Shown piece by piece: positions 43,912 to 52,438 of a stretch of 64,000 bases of DNA (positions within the stretch are counted from its first letter, which is position 1; every line of letters begins with the position of its first letter). Origin of the DNA: Domibacillus antri. GTDB taxonomy: Bacteria; Bacillota; Bacilli; Bacillales; Domibacillaceae. The position numbers were made by a program, and so were the translations under genes. The stretch lies in NCBI RefSeq assembly GCF_001936625.1, contig NZ_MSDU01000017.1, positions 1-64,000 on the forward strand. The letters are read 5' to 3'. The notes below the pieces were generated by a model. The model did not search any database, was not told where the DNA came from, and saw only the letters and a list, made by a program, of their open reading frames with translations.

Positions 43912-45078
43912 ATGATTGAACCTTCAGTGAAAATGGCTTCTTTTCAGCCGTCTATTTTCAGTGATCTAAAACAGTATACCGATTTAAAGAGACACGAAGG
44001 GATGAAGCTGATCGACCTTAGCTTAGGCAGCCCCGACTTGCCGCCGGATGAAAGAATCCGAAATGTCCTTGTTGAAGAAAGTGCTAAAATTTCTTCATAT
44101 GGTTATACGCTGGGCGGGACAAAGCGGTTTAATCAAGCTGTTTCTCATTATTATGCCCGACGCTCCGGGGTCAAGCTTAATCCTGAAACCGATGTTTTAC
44201 AAACGATGGGTTCACAGGAAGGACTCATTCACTTGCCGATTGCCTTCTGCAATCCGGGCGATGTCGTCATCATGACAAACCCCGCGTATGTCGCATATGA
44301 AGCGGGTATTACGCTGGCCGGGGCCGTTCCTTTTTACATGCCGCTCCTTGAAGAAAATGGCTACTTACCGGATATAGAGGCGATTCCTGATGAAGTAGCA
44401 AAAAAAGCAAAGCTTATGATCTTAAATTTGCCGGGCAATCCGGTGCCGGCCATGCCGAATGCCGCTTTTTTTGACAAAGTGATTTCTTTTGCGCGGCGCT
44501 ATAACGTTGCTGTTTTGCATGATGCCGCGTACTCGGAATTTTATTTTACCGGCACAGCTCCGTTCAGTTTTTTATCGATTCCGGGTGCTCTGGATGTCGG
44601 AATCGAAATTAATTCTCTTTCCAAAAGCTTCAGTCTGGCCGGAGCCCGTATTGCCTATATTGCCGGAAACTCGAACATGATTGCGGTATTGAAACAGCTG
44701 AAGTCCAATCTTGATTACGGTGTGTTCGCCCCGGTACAGGAGGCTGCGGCTGTGGCTCTTGATCACGCAGAAGAAATTACGGATCGGCTTCGCTCTGAAT
44801 TTGTGCATCGCCGGGATGTCCTTGTTAAAGGGCTGCATGACATTGGCTGGACGGTGTCAAAACCGGAGGGCGGGATGTTTTTATGGGCGAAAATACCGGA
44901 TGGTGCGGATGACCGGGCGTTCGTCTTTGAGGCCATTGACCGCTCAGGTATCGTCATGATTCCCGGAAGTGCTTTTGGAACGAGCGGTGCCGGATATGTC
45001 CGGATTGCACTCGTACAGCCGGCAGATGTCCTTGAAAAAGCGGCCGGCCGCTTAAAAATAATGGTCACAAGAAAATGA
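43912..45078 (+). CDS. PLP aminotransferase, LL-diaminopimelate aminotransferase-like
   Basis: A fold-type I aminotransferase of about 388 residues: LIDLSLGSPDLPPDERI, SSYGYTLGGTKRFNQAVSHY, NPGDVVIMTNPAYVAYEAGI, LPGNPVPAMPN and the Lys in INSLSKSFSLAGARIAY. It belongs to the group with MalY/PatB- and DapL-like enzymes; the substrate (alanine, diaminopimelate or another) is uncertain. Start ATG 43912 has GGGAG ten bases ahead. It lies divergent from bioY and 13 bases before ktrD, a link of no obvious meaning. Confidence 0.85.
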   Translation: MIEPSVKMASFQPSIFSDLKQYTDLKRHEGMKLIDLSLGSPDLPPDERIRNVLVEESAKISSYGYTLGGTKRFNQAVSHYYARRSGVKLNPETDVLQTMGSQEGLIHLPIAFCNPGDVVIMTNPAYVAYEAGITLAGAVPFYMPLLEENGYLPDIEAIPDEVAKKAKLMILNLPGNPVPAMPNAAFFDKVISFARRYNVAVLHDAAYSEFYFTGTAPFSFLSIPGALDVGIEINSLSKSFSLAGARIAYIAGNSNMIAVLKQLKSNLDYGVFAPVQEAAAVALDHAEEITDRLRSEFVHRRDVLVKGLHDIGWTVSKPEGGMFLWAKIPDGADDRAFVFEAIDRSGIVMIPGSAFGTSGAGYVRIALVQPADVLEKAAGRLKIMVTRK

Positions 45079-45091
45079 TCGGTGGAGCAGA

Positions 45092-46453
45092 ATGATGATA
45101 AAACCTTTAAAGGTGAGAAAAGCGTTAAAGCTTTCTCCATTCCAGCTGATCGTTCTTCTTTATTTGACCGGAGCTGTTTTTTCAAGCTTTTTACTGCTTA
45201 TTCCGATTGCTCATAAACCAAATGCGGATATATCTTTTATCGATGCCGTCTTTGTCGCCGTCAGCGCGCTCAGTGTCACCGGTTTATCGCCGGTCAGCAC
45301 CGTCGATACATTCAGCACAACCGGTTATTTTTTTATTATGCTGATTTTGCAGGTCGGCGGCGTCGGGATTATGACGTTCAGTTCCATGGTATGGCTGTTG
45401 TTCGGAAAACGGATTGGGATGCGGGAGCGTCAGCTCATTATGGCGGACCAAAACAGGACGGACCTAAATGGACTGGTGAAATTAATGAGAGAAATCTTCC
45501 TGCTGATTTTGATTATTGAAGCCGTTGGTGCCATCATTCTGGGCATTTACTTTACTCAATATTATCCAACTGTTTCCGAAGCGTTCCTTCACGGACTGTT
45601 TGCTTCGATCAGCGCGACAACAAACGGCGGATTCGATATTACCGGCGCGTCTCTCATTCCATACGCAAACGATTATTTTGTGCAGTTTATCAATATGATC
45701 TTAATCATTCTCGGCGCGATCGGTTTTCCTGTTTTGATTGAGTTTAAAGATTTTATGACCTATCGCGGCTCGCGGAAGTATGGATTCAGCCTTTTTACAA
45801 AGTTAACGGTGACCATGTACGCCATTTTAGCCATCATTGGTATAGCAGGTATCTATTTGTTTGAACGGCATTCCTTTTTGGCTGATAAAAACTGGCATGA
45901 ATCTTTTTTTTACGCGGCGTTTCAATCGATCGCTTCAAGAAGCGGCGGACTGACCACAATGGATTTAAACGATTTTTCTTCTCCAACACTGCTGTTATTG
46001 TCCATTTTAATGTTTATCGGGGCCTCTCCTTCAAGCGTCGGCGGAGGACTCCGGACGACCACCGTTGCGATTGCGGTATTGAGCGTTTTTACATTTGCGC
46101 GGGGCAAGAATACGATCAAAGTGTTCAACCGTGAAGTCCACCCTATTGATATGCACCGGTCATTCGTCGTTTTGGTCACTGGAACATTCATTTGGGGTAT
46201 GGCCATTATGTTCATGTCTTATTTGGAACCGGAGATTGCTTTGCTGCCGATTGTGTATGAAGTGTCATCCGCTTTCGGTACGACCGGCTCCTCACTCGGC
46301 ATTACAAGCCATTTAAGCACACCGGCCAAAATGATCTTAATTATGCTTATGTTTATCGGACGTGTCGGGTTATTCTCCCTTCTTTTCCTGATCCGCGGGA
46401 AAGAAATAAAAGAAGCCTACCATTATCCGAGAGAACGTATTTTAATCGGGTAA
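45092..46453 (+). CDS. ktrD: KtrB/KtrD potassium channel subunit
   Basis: A 453-residue TrkH/KtrB-type protein with four M1-P-M2 repeats. The selectivity loops can be seen as SALSVTGLSPVS, SATTNGGFDITG, ASRSGGLTTMD and SAFGTTGSSLGIT, each with a conserved Gly. It conducts K+ (with Na+) together with a regulatory KtrC/A RCK subunit encoded elsewhere. No ktrC is nearby, as for ktrD in Bacillus subtilis. GGTGGAGC before the start. Confidence 0.92.
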   Translation: MMIKPLKVRKALKLSPFQLIVLLYLTGAVFSSFLLLIPIAHKPNADISFIDAVFVAVSALSVTGLSPVSTVDTFSTTGYFFIMLILQVGGVGIMTFSSMVWLLFGKRIGMRERQLIMADQNRTDLNGLVKLMREIFLLILIIEAVGAIILGIYFTQYYPTVSEAFLHGLFASISATTNGGFDITGASLIPYANDYFVQFINMILIILGAIGFPVLIEFKDFMTYRGSRKYGFSLFTKLTVTMYAILAIIGIAGIYLFERHSFLADKNWHESFFYAAFQSIASRSGGLTTMDLNDFSSPTLLLLSILMFIGASPSSVGGGLRTTTVAIAVLSVFTFARGKNTIKVFNREVHPIDMHRSFVVLVTGTFIWGMAIMFMSYLEPEIALLPIVYEVSSAFGTTGSSLGITSHLSTPAKMILIMLMFIGRVGLFSLLFLIRGKEIKEAYHYPRERILIG

Positions 46454-46456
46454 CCG

Positions 46457-46488
46457 AAAAAAAGCCGTCGTCGATGACGGCTTTTTTT
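46457..46488. terminator. Convergent terminator between ktrD and lrgB
   Basis: AAAAAAAGCCGTC / GACGGCTTTTTTT, near-perfect, with T7 and A7 on both sides. Confidence 0.9.
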
Positions 46489-46533
46489 CTATGTGGATTT
46501 CTTTCTGATCGAAAAACTTTGTTTATAAATGAT

Positions 46534-47208
46534 TTATTGAATAAGCGGAAAAAACCAAGGCAGCACGAAGGAAGTTACAATTGCCGCAAACCCCATAGCC
46601 GCGCTGGATACAGCTCCCTGTACAGGTCCTTCCAAAACAGCCTGGCTTGTCCCGATACCGTGTGAAACAGTCCCGATACCGAGTCCTCTCGAAAAAGGAT
46701 CTGTTATATTCATGGCCGTCAACAGAAATGGACCAAATACAGCACCAAAAATACCGGCAACCATAACAAATGCCGCAGCGAGAGCCGGATCACCGCCGAT
46801 AATGACGGCAGCTTCGATGGCCACGGGTGTCGTTACAGCTTTGACAGCGGACGTCGCTTGAATCGTGTCGGACAGACCGAATGCGGAGGCGATCCAGACT
46901 GCGGACGCGATAGTCGACAATGTCCCGACTATAAGCCCTGCAGCAGCCGGGATAAGCCGGTCACGCAATACATCACGGTTATGATAAAGCGGGACGGCAA
47001 GCGCGACTGTCGCCGGTCCAAGTAAAAACGTCATCATATCTTTTGCCGGCGTGTACTGCTCATACGAAACATCTGCCAAAAGAAGCAGCACAATCAGGAC
47101 AGCGGTTGATGTAAATACCGGTGTGGTAAAAGGGGATGGAAACCGGCGGGCAAGCATTCTCGATGACAGATACACCGCAATGGTAAGGACGATATAAATG
47201 AACGTCAA
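46534..47208 (-). CDS. lrgB: LrgB/CidB-family membrane protein
   Basis: A 224-residue protein with about seven helices: LLGPATVALAVPLYHNRDVL, TPVAIEAAVIIGGDPALAAA, GLGIGTVSHGIGTSQAVLEG. This is the LrgB/CidB/YohK family that works with a small LrgA/CidA partner and in Bacillus subtilis forms pyruvate transport (PftAB) or affects lysis. It overlaps lrgA by four bases and is last of a four-gene unit with two dehydratase-like genes. Confidence 0.9.
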   Translation of the reverse strand: MTFIYIVLTIAVYLSSRMLARRFPSPFTTPVFTSTAVLIVLLLLADVSYEQYTPAKDMMTFLLGPATVALAVPLYHNRDVLRDRLIPAAAGLIVGTLSTIASAVWIASAFGLSDTIQATSAVKAVTTPVAIEAAVIIGGDPALAAAFVMVAGIFGAVFGPFLLTAMNITDPFSRGLGIGTVSHGIGTSQAVLEGPVQGAVSSAAMGFAAIVTSFVLPWFFPLIQ

Positions 47209-47591
47209 CTGTGCTCCCTCCTTTGCCCTTTCACTTTTTTCGATAAACGGTCTGTCAGCGCCGCCGTAACAAATAAGCCGATGATCGAGCTGCCCGCAAT
47301 CATCACGATTAAAGCAAGGCCGTCCGTTTTAATTAATCCTCCATACGCCATCAAACCCACAGCAATTGGAATAAAGAAAAACGCCAAATGTTTATTAAGG
47401 AAAGCCGCTCCTTTTTCAACATAGTGCATATGTATAAGGCCTTTTGACAGTAAAACAAGCAAAACGATCATACCGAATACGCTTGCAGGAATTGGGATAT
47501 GAAGAAACGTGACAATGACGACTGACAGCTGATATAAAAGAGTCAACAGAAAGATTTGGCCGACAAACAACAAAGCCTCTTTCATCTTCAC
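47205..47591 (-). CDS. lrgA: LrgA/CidA holin-like membrane protein
   Basis: A 128-residue four-helix protein: YQLSVVIVTFLHIPIPASVF, GMIVLLVLLSKG, AFLNKHLAFFFIPIAVGLMA. It fits LrgA/CidA/PftA. With LrgB it probably makes a transport or holin-like complex; pyruvate uptake and murein hydrolase control are the reported roles. Start and stop overlap both neighbours by four bases. Confidence 0.9.
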   Translation of the reverse strand: MKMKEALLFVGQIFLLTLLYQLSVVIVTFLHIPIPASVFGMIVLLVLLSKGLIHMHYVEKGAAFLNKHLAFFFIPIAVGLMAYGGLIKTDGLALIVMIAGSSIIGLFVTAALTDRLSKKVKGQRREHS

Positions 47592-47935
47592 GCTGTAAAT
47601 GTCCCTTTCATTTTGATTTCGCCGGCTTCATTTTCAACCATGATATTCCCTTTTCCAGCTTTTCTGTCCGTCCACTCTCCTTTTACAAAAAGCAATTCAT
47701 CCGGGTACGTCATCGCTTGAAAACGGACATCATATTCCTTTAAAGACTGAATTCCCCACTCTCTGAGCGCAGAGCTGCCCATTGCCATGACAAGCATACC
47801 ATGAACGATACAGTCTTTCAGCCCCGCTTTTTTTGCGGCTTCCGGATCGGTATGAATCGGGTTGAAATCCCCGGACGCTGCTGCATATTGTTTTATTTGC
47901 TCACGGGTGATCAAAACGGAAATAGGCTCAAACAT
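47588..47935 (-). CDS. MaoC-like hot-dog dehydratase
   Basis: A 115-residue hot-dog fold protein with the (R)-specific hydratase motif YAAASGDFNPIHTDPEAAKK (catalytic Asp and His) and the helix GLKDCIVHGMLVMAMGSSAL. It is the HadB-like subunit type that pairs with a FAS1-like partner, here encoded directly upstream. It would dehydrate a 3-hydroxyacyl thioester; substrate unknown. Start ATG 47935 follows AAAGGAGACC. It overlaps lrgA by four bases. Confidence 0.85.
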   Translation of the reverse strand: MFEPISVLITREQIKQYAAASGDFNPIHTDPEAAKKAGLKDCIVHGMLVMAMGSSALREWGIQSLKEYDVRFQAMTYPDELLFVKGEWTDRKAGKGNIMVENEAGEIKMKGTFTA

Positions 47936-48326
47936 AGCGGTCTCCTTTCTGTTCAATGAGGGTTGAACGTGAAATCATGACGCATTCCCCGCCCCTATTG
48001 TATTTTGTTTCCAGTTTCACGAATGTCCTGCCTCGTTTTGTCGTTTTCCCTGTCAAAAAAACGGCGGCTTCAATTGTGTCACCCGTAAAAATGGGTGATA
48101 TGTATTTGTATTGCTGTGACCCGTGCAGCACGCATGACGGATCGAACGCCAGCAGGTCCGTTAATTTTTCAAATGACATCCCGCCGTGAAAGTCAATTAC
48201 CGTAGCATACGTTGGCGGAACGAGATTGCCTGCATCGTTTATACCAATTACGTTTTTCAACGCTTCAACTTGCTTTTCATTTATTGTATGGGTATAGCGA
48301 TGCAATTCAATGTGTTCATTTGTCAT
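47928..48326 (-). CDS. FAS1-like/HadA-type dehydratase subunit
   Basis: A 132-residue hot-dog protein of the MaoC N-terminal/FAS1-like dehydratase type: PPTYATVIDFHGGMSFEKLT, VLHGSQQYKYISPIFTGDTI and RGRTFVKLETKYN. It lacks the Asp/His catalytic set, as HadA-type structural subunits do, and probably forms a heterodimer with the MaoC-like product encoded next. Start ATG 48326 is preferred by spacing to AGGAAGG. First gene of the dehydratase-LrgAB operon; bioB ends upstream in the same direction with its own terminator. Confidence 0.8.
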   Translation of the reverse strand: MTNEHIELHRYTHTINEKQVEALKNVIGINDAGNLVPPTYATVIDFHGGMSFEKLTDLLAFDPSCVLHGSQQYKYISPIFTGDTIEAAVFLTGKTTKRGRTFVKLETKYNRGGECVMISRSTLIEQKGDRYV

Positions 48327-48370
48327 GGTCATCCTTCCTTTCTCATCATGATTTTACCATAATCAAAAAC

Positions 48371-48399
48371 AAAAGCGACCCCTTGGCGGGATCACTTTT
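48371..48399 (-). terminator. Terminator of bioB
   Basis: On the minus strand AAAAGTGATCCC / GGGGTCGCTTTT followed by GTTTTTG. Confidence 0.75.
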
Positions 48400-48400
48400 G

Positions 48401-49399
48401 TTACGCGTTTACAGGTTCCTGTTCGTGTGCTGTTTCCACAACAAAACCCATTTCTTCAATCATTTTATGATCGGCTGTCGCCGCTTGTCCTTCCGTCGTT
48501 AAGTAATTGCCGAGGAAAATGGAATTGGCTGCATATAAGCCGAGCGGCTGCAGCGAGCGTAAATTCACTTCACGTCCTCCTGAAATACGAATTTCTTTTG
48601 ACGGATTGGTGAAACGGAACAAAGCTAATACTTTTAGGCAATAAGAAGGTGTTAAGGGATCTGCATTTTCTAATGGTGTGCCCGGGATCGCATGTAAAAA
48701 GTTCACCGGAATCGAATCAGCATCTAGGACCCGCAAACTTTTGGCCATGTCAATAACATCTTCTTTTGTTTCACCCATTCCGATAATCACACCGGAACAA
48801 GGTGACATACCGCTCTCCTTCACATGCCCAACCGTTTCGGTGCGGTCATCATATGTATGTGTTGTCGTAATGTCTGAATGGTGATTTTTTGATGTATTAA
48901 TATTATGATTATACCGGTCGACACCTGCTTCTTTCAGTGTTTCTGCCTGTTCCGGTTTTAAAATCCCTAAACACGCACAAATGCGCATTGGATATTTTTC
49001 TTTTATTTCTTCGACCGCTCCGGCCACCGTCTCAAGCTCTTTTTTTGACGGGCCGCGTCCGCTTGCCACGATACAATATGTTCCTGCTCCAAGTGAATAC
49101 GCCCGTTCCGCGCCCGCGACGATCTGATCTTTATCCATCATTCTGTATTTTTCAATCGGTGCATCAGAACGTACAGACTGTGAACAATAACCGCAGTCTT
49201 CCGGACAAAGACCTGATTTCGTGTTAATGATCATATTTAATTTCACTTTATTGCCATAAAAATGGCGGCGGATTTTGTATGCGCCGTCGAGCAGCTGAAG
49301 CAGCTCTTCATCTGAACTGTTCAAAATCGAAAGCGCTTCCTCATTGGTTAATTCATGTCCGTTTAACACATTTTCCGCCAGATTGCTCCACTGATTCAT
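48401..49399 (-). CDS. bioB: Biotin synthase BioB
   Basis: A 332-residue radical SAM enzyme with the 4Fe-4S motif C65-x3-C69-x2-C72 (KSGLCPEDCGYCSQS), NHNINTSKNHHSDITTTHTY and ISGGREVNLRSLQP. It inserts sulfur into dethiobiotin. AGGAGAG precedes ATG 49399, and a BirA box overlaps the promoter. The other biotin genes (bioW, bioA, bioF, bioD) are not in the window, so it stands alone here, while the transporter operon is 5 kb away. Confidence 0.95.
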   Translation of the reverse strand: MNQWSNLAENVLNGHELTNEEALSILNSSDEELLQLLDGAYKIRRHFYGNKVKLNMIINTKSGLCPEDCGYCSQSVRSDAPIEKYRMMDKDQIVAGAERAYSLGAGTYCIVASGRGPSKKELETVAGAVEEIKEKYPMRICACLGILKPEQAETLKEAGVDRYNHNINTSKNHHSDITTTHTYDDRTETVGHVKESGMSPCSGVIIGMGETKEDVIDMAKSLRVLDADSIPVNFLHAIPGTPLENADPLTPSYCLKVLALFRFTNPSKEIRISGGREVNLRSLQPLGLYAANSIFLGNYLTTEGQAATADHKMIEEMGFVVETAHEQEPVNA

Positions 49400-49449
49400 T
49401 ATGCATCTCTCCTTTTCTTCTATTGTCAGAATAAAGGAAAAGTTTCTAT

Positions 49450-49482
49450 AATGTCAACTTATTTTTATATTAAGTTTACTAA
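49450..49482 (-). promoter_or_regulatory. BirA operator of bioB
   Basis: AATGTCAAC-N15-GTTTACTAA on the plus strand, an imperfect BirA box (two mismatches to TTGTTAAC / GTTAACAA) 51 bases before the bioB start. Confidence 0.65.
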
Positions 49483-49580
49483 TATCCTCTCGCTGGTTCA
49501 TTGTTTTCATAGAAAAAAAGGAGTATACTTTTTTTGTCTATAGCAACTTGCCTTTTTTCAGGCGCAGGAGGAAAATCATT

Positions 49581-50345
49581 TTGAAAAAACCATTATTACT
49601 CGCGTTCACTTTGCTTTTAGCAGCCCTTTTGTCGGGGTGTCAAAGTGCGCAGACGGAAGGTCATTTCTTTCACGACTATTTAGTCAATCCATTCGTCCAG
49701 CTTATTCATTCACTTGGCGTCATGCTCGGCAGTTACGGTTTAGCTATTATTGTCATTACGATCGCTGTCCGGCTTGTTTTAATGCCGCTTATGTTGAATT
49801 CAATGAAAAAGCAGGCCGTGATGCGTCAAAAAATGGAAATCGTTAAGCCGAAAATGACCGAAATTCAAGAACGGTTAAAGGCGGCCAAAAATCCAGAAGA
49901 ACAGCGAAAAATTCAAATGGAAATGATGGGACTGTACAAAGAGCATGATATCAACCCGATGTCGATGGGCTGCCTGCCTATGCTTCTTCAAATGCCCGTT
50001 TGGATGGGTCTTTATTATGCTATTACTATTTCAGAGGACATTAAAACGCATGAATTTTTATGGTACCAGCTCGGTCAGCCTGATATAGCGATGGCGCTGA
50101 TTGCAGGAGTAATGTATTACATTCAATTTAAAATTTCCATGCAGACAATGCCTGCTGAACAGCAGCAGCAAATGAAAATTATCGGTTTATTATCACCTGC
50201 AATGATCTTAATTTTCTCTTTAAACACTCCGGCTGCACTCCCTCTTTACTGGGCCGTCAGCGGATTGATTTTAATTTTCCAATCATGGCTCGGACGCAAA
50301 TATTTTCAAACACATCCGCCTGTTGAGGAAGGATCAAAATCATAA
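49581..50345 (+). CDS. yidC: YidC/OxaA membrane protein insertase (YqjG/SpoIIIJ type)
   Basis: A 254-residue lipoprotein insertase: signal peptide ending LLSGC (Cys20), then five helices. The conserved Arg in ITIAVRLVLMPLMLNSMKKQ sits in the hydrophilic groove; MSMGCLPMLLQMPVWMGLYY and NTPAALPLYWAVSGLILIFQ follow. It inserts membrane proteins with or without SecYEG. TTG 49581 behind CAGGAGG is the likely start. No MifM-like leader peptide is apparent upstream. Confidence 0.92.
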   Translation: MKKPLLLAFTLLLAALLSGCQSAQTEGHFFHDYLVNPFVQLIHSLGVMLGSYGLAIIVITIAVRLVLMPLMLNSMKKQAVMRQKMEIVKPKMTEIQERLKAAKNPEEQRKIQMEMMGLYKEHDINPMSMGCLPMLLQMPVWMGLYYAITISEDIKTHEFLWYQLGQPDIAMALIAGVMYYIQFKISMQTMPAEQQQQMKIIGLLSPAMILIFSLNTPAALPLYWAVSGLILIFQSWLGRKYFQTHPPVEEGSKS

Positions 50346-50352
50346 AGAACAG

Positions 50353-50381
50353 ATGCCCTGCTGATCCAGGGCATTTTTTTA
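50353..50381 (+). terminator. Terminator of yidC
   Basis: ATGCCCTG-CTGATC-CAGGGCAT followed by seven T. Confidence 0.88.
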
Positions 50382-50531
50382 TTGTGCAAATGAACGTTCT
50401 TTTGTACAGTGATTAAAAGAACTTTTTTCGGGAAAAAGTGAAACTATTCCTGCATTTGAACCGTATGAAAGAAAATAGCAACGCTCAATTTGCAGCAAAT
50501 GAAAATAATGAAAATGTGGAGTGGATGTAAT

Positions 50532-51224
50532 ATGCGGTACTCTTTCTACTGGTTCCGGCGCTTGCTTGTGGCTTTTGCTGCCGCACTGCTTGTCGGCAGC
50601 CTGTTTGACGGGTTTCTCACGTACGCTGCATTCGCGGCGTCATTTGGGGCAGTCTTTATGCTGTATACGAACCTCGGCAATATGCGTATCCGAAAAAAAT
50701 ATGGTTTAAACCGGAAAGAATATTACTATATACTGGATCAATTGAAGGAGGCGAAGCTGAAGCTTTCCCGCCTGCAGCATTTATTTTTAAAAGTGCGCAG
50801 TCTTAGCTCGCTCCGACAGATGATTGAGTTAAACAGCCTCGTCAAGCGTATTTATTCCGTCGTCAAAAAAGAACCAAAGCGATTTTATGAAATTGAACCG
50901 TTCTTTTATTCACATCTGGATTCAGTCGTCGAACTGGCTGAAAAATCAGCTCTGTTATCGAGCAAAAAAGTAAAAGGAAACGATATGAAGCAGGCGCTCA
51001 TCGAAACGAAAGAAACGCTTGGTGATTTATCGAAAACACTTGAAGGCGACCTTCGCCAAGTGCTCGCACGCGATATTGAACATTTAACGATTGAGCTCGA
51101 TGTCGCTCAAAAAAGAGTAAAAAAGAAGACTTTAACATTCGAACAAGCTACGGAAGGAGAACCAGAAGATGAACAACGAATTTCAACGACAACCGGCACC
51201 CGCTCCGGACGTAAAAAAAGATGA
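50532..51224 (+). CDS. xpaC: XpaC-like membrane-associated protein
   Basis: A 230-residue protein with two N-terminal helices ([39 protein letters not shown]) and a long helical cytoplasmic tail ([20 protein letters not shown]). It matches XpaC, named for 5-bromo-4-chloroindolyl phosphate hydrolysis, although real function is uncertain. ATG 50532 follows TGGAGTGG. Its end overlaps telA by 56 bases, the same pair as xpaC-yaaN/yceG-yceH in Bacillus. Confidence 0.85.
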   Translation: MRYSFYWFRRLLVAFAAALLVGSLFDGFLTYAAFAASFGAVFMLYTNLGNMRIRKKYGLNRKEYYYILDQLKEAKLKLSRLQHLFLKVRSLSSLRQMIELNSLVKRIYSVVKKEPKRFYEIEPFFYSHLDSVVELAEKSALLSSKKVKGNDMKQALIETKETLGDLSKTLEGDLRQVLARDIEHLTIELDVAQKRVKKKTLTFEQATEGEPEDEQRISTTTGTRSGRKKR

Positions 51225-52353
51225 TTTATTAGAAGATCTGCTCGCTGATCCGTTCGGTGATATGCCGTCTGCACCAGAAGCGGCAGCATCACCATCTGTT
51301 CAATCCAAAATGCTGATTGATGTTCTCCCCGCTGAACACCGGCAAAAAGCAGAACAGCTGGCCTCGCAAATTGACGCAGGTAATCAGCAGGCGGTCTTTT
51401 CATTCGGAACAGCTGCTCAAACGAAACTGTCTGATTTCTCTCATCATATACTCGGTCACGTACAACGAAAAGATATCGGTCCGATCGGCGATATATTAAA
51501 TGATTTAATGAAAAATTTAAAAAACGTCGATCCGGATGAACTGCGTGACGAAAAGAAAAATGTTTTTGCCCGCATGTTCGGTAAAGTGTCCGATTCCGTT
51601 CAGGAAGTGATGACCCGCTATCAGAAAGTAGGCTCACAAATTGACCGGATCAGCGTGAAACTGGAACATTCTAAACGCGGTCTCATTGAAGATATACGCA
51701 TGCTGGAGCAGTTATATGATAAAAATAAAGAATACTTTCAAGCGCTTAATATTTACATCGCAGCCGGCGAGCTGAAGCTTGAAGAACTTGAAACAAAAAC
51801 GATTCCGGAACTTCGCCAAAAAGCAGAGCGGACGGGCGATCAAATGGATTTTCAAGACGTGAACGATATGGTTCAGTTTGCCGACCGTTTAGAAAAACGG
51901 CTGCATGACTTGAAATTAAGCCGGCAAATTACCATTCAAAGCGCACCTCAAATCCGTTTAGTTCAAAATACAAATCAGGCGCTCGCAGAAAAAATTCAGT
52001 CCTCTATTTTAACCGCCGTGCCGCTCTGGAAAAACCAGATTGCCATTGCGTTAACACTTGTCCGCCAGCAAAAAGCGGTTGAAGCACAAAAACAAGTGTC
52101 CAAAACGACAAATGAACTTTTGTTGAAAAATTCGGAAATGCTGAAAGTCAATTCGATTGAAACGGCGAAAGAGAATGAACGAGGTCTTGTTGATATCGAA
52201 ACGCTGAAGAAAACCCAGGAAAACTTAATTACAACACTCGAAGAAACGATCCGCATCCAGCAGGACGGACGGGCTAAACGAAAAGCGGCGGAAGAAGAAT
52301 TAATCGTGATGGAAGACGATTTAAAACAACGTCTCCTTCGCTTAAAACAATAA
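51169..52353 (+). CDS. telA: TelA-family toxic anion/antibiotic tolerance protein
   Basis: A 394-residue soluble, largely coiled-coil protein: [53 protein letters not shown] and the C-terminal region rich in Lys and Glu. TelA relatives (YceH, YaaN) contribute to tellurite, nisin or cell-wall antibiotic tolerance; the mechanism is unknown. Translational overlap with xpaC; a terminator follows. Confidence 0.88.
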   Translation: MNNEFQRQPAPAPDVKKDDLLEDLLADPFGDMPSAPEAAASPSVQSKMLIDVLPAEHRQKAEQLASQIDAGNQQAVFSFGTAAQTKLSDFSHHILGHVQRKDIGPIGDILNDLMKNLKNVDPDELRDEKKNVFARMFGKVSDSVQEVMTRYQKVGSQIDRISVKLEHSKRGLIEDIRMLEQLYDKNKEYFQALNIYIAAGELKLEELETKTIPELRQKAERTGDQMDFQDVNDMVQFADRLEKRLHDLKLSRQITIQSAPQIRLVQNTNQALAEKIQSSILTAVPLWKNQIAIALTLVRQQKAVEAQKQVSKTTNELLLKNSEMLKVNSIETAKENERGLVDIETLKKTQENLITTLEETIRIQQDGRAKRKAAEEELIVMEDDLKQRLLRLKQ

Positions 52354-52354
52354 G

Positions 52355-52394
52355 AAACAGCGGCTCTGGAAGGGGAATTCCAAAGCCGCTGTTT
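52355..52394 (+). terminator. Terminator of xpaC-telA
   Basis: AAACAGCGGCT / AGCCGCTGTTT, loop of 18 bases with an inner TGGA/TTCCA pairing; tail TTTGATTT. Confidence 0.75.
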
Positions 52395-52438
52395 GATTTA
52401 TATAGCTTTAATGAAGCGGCAGATGCTAGTATCTTAAT

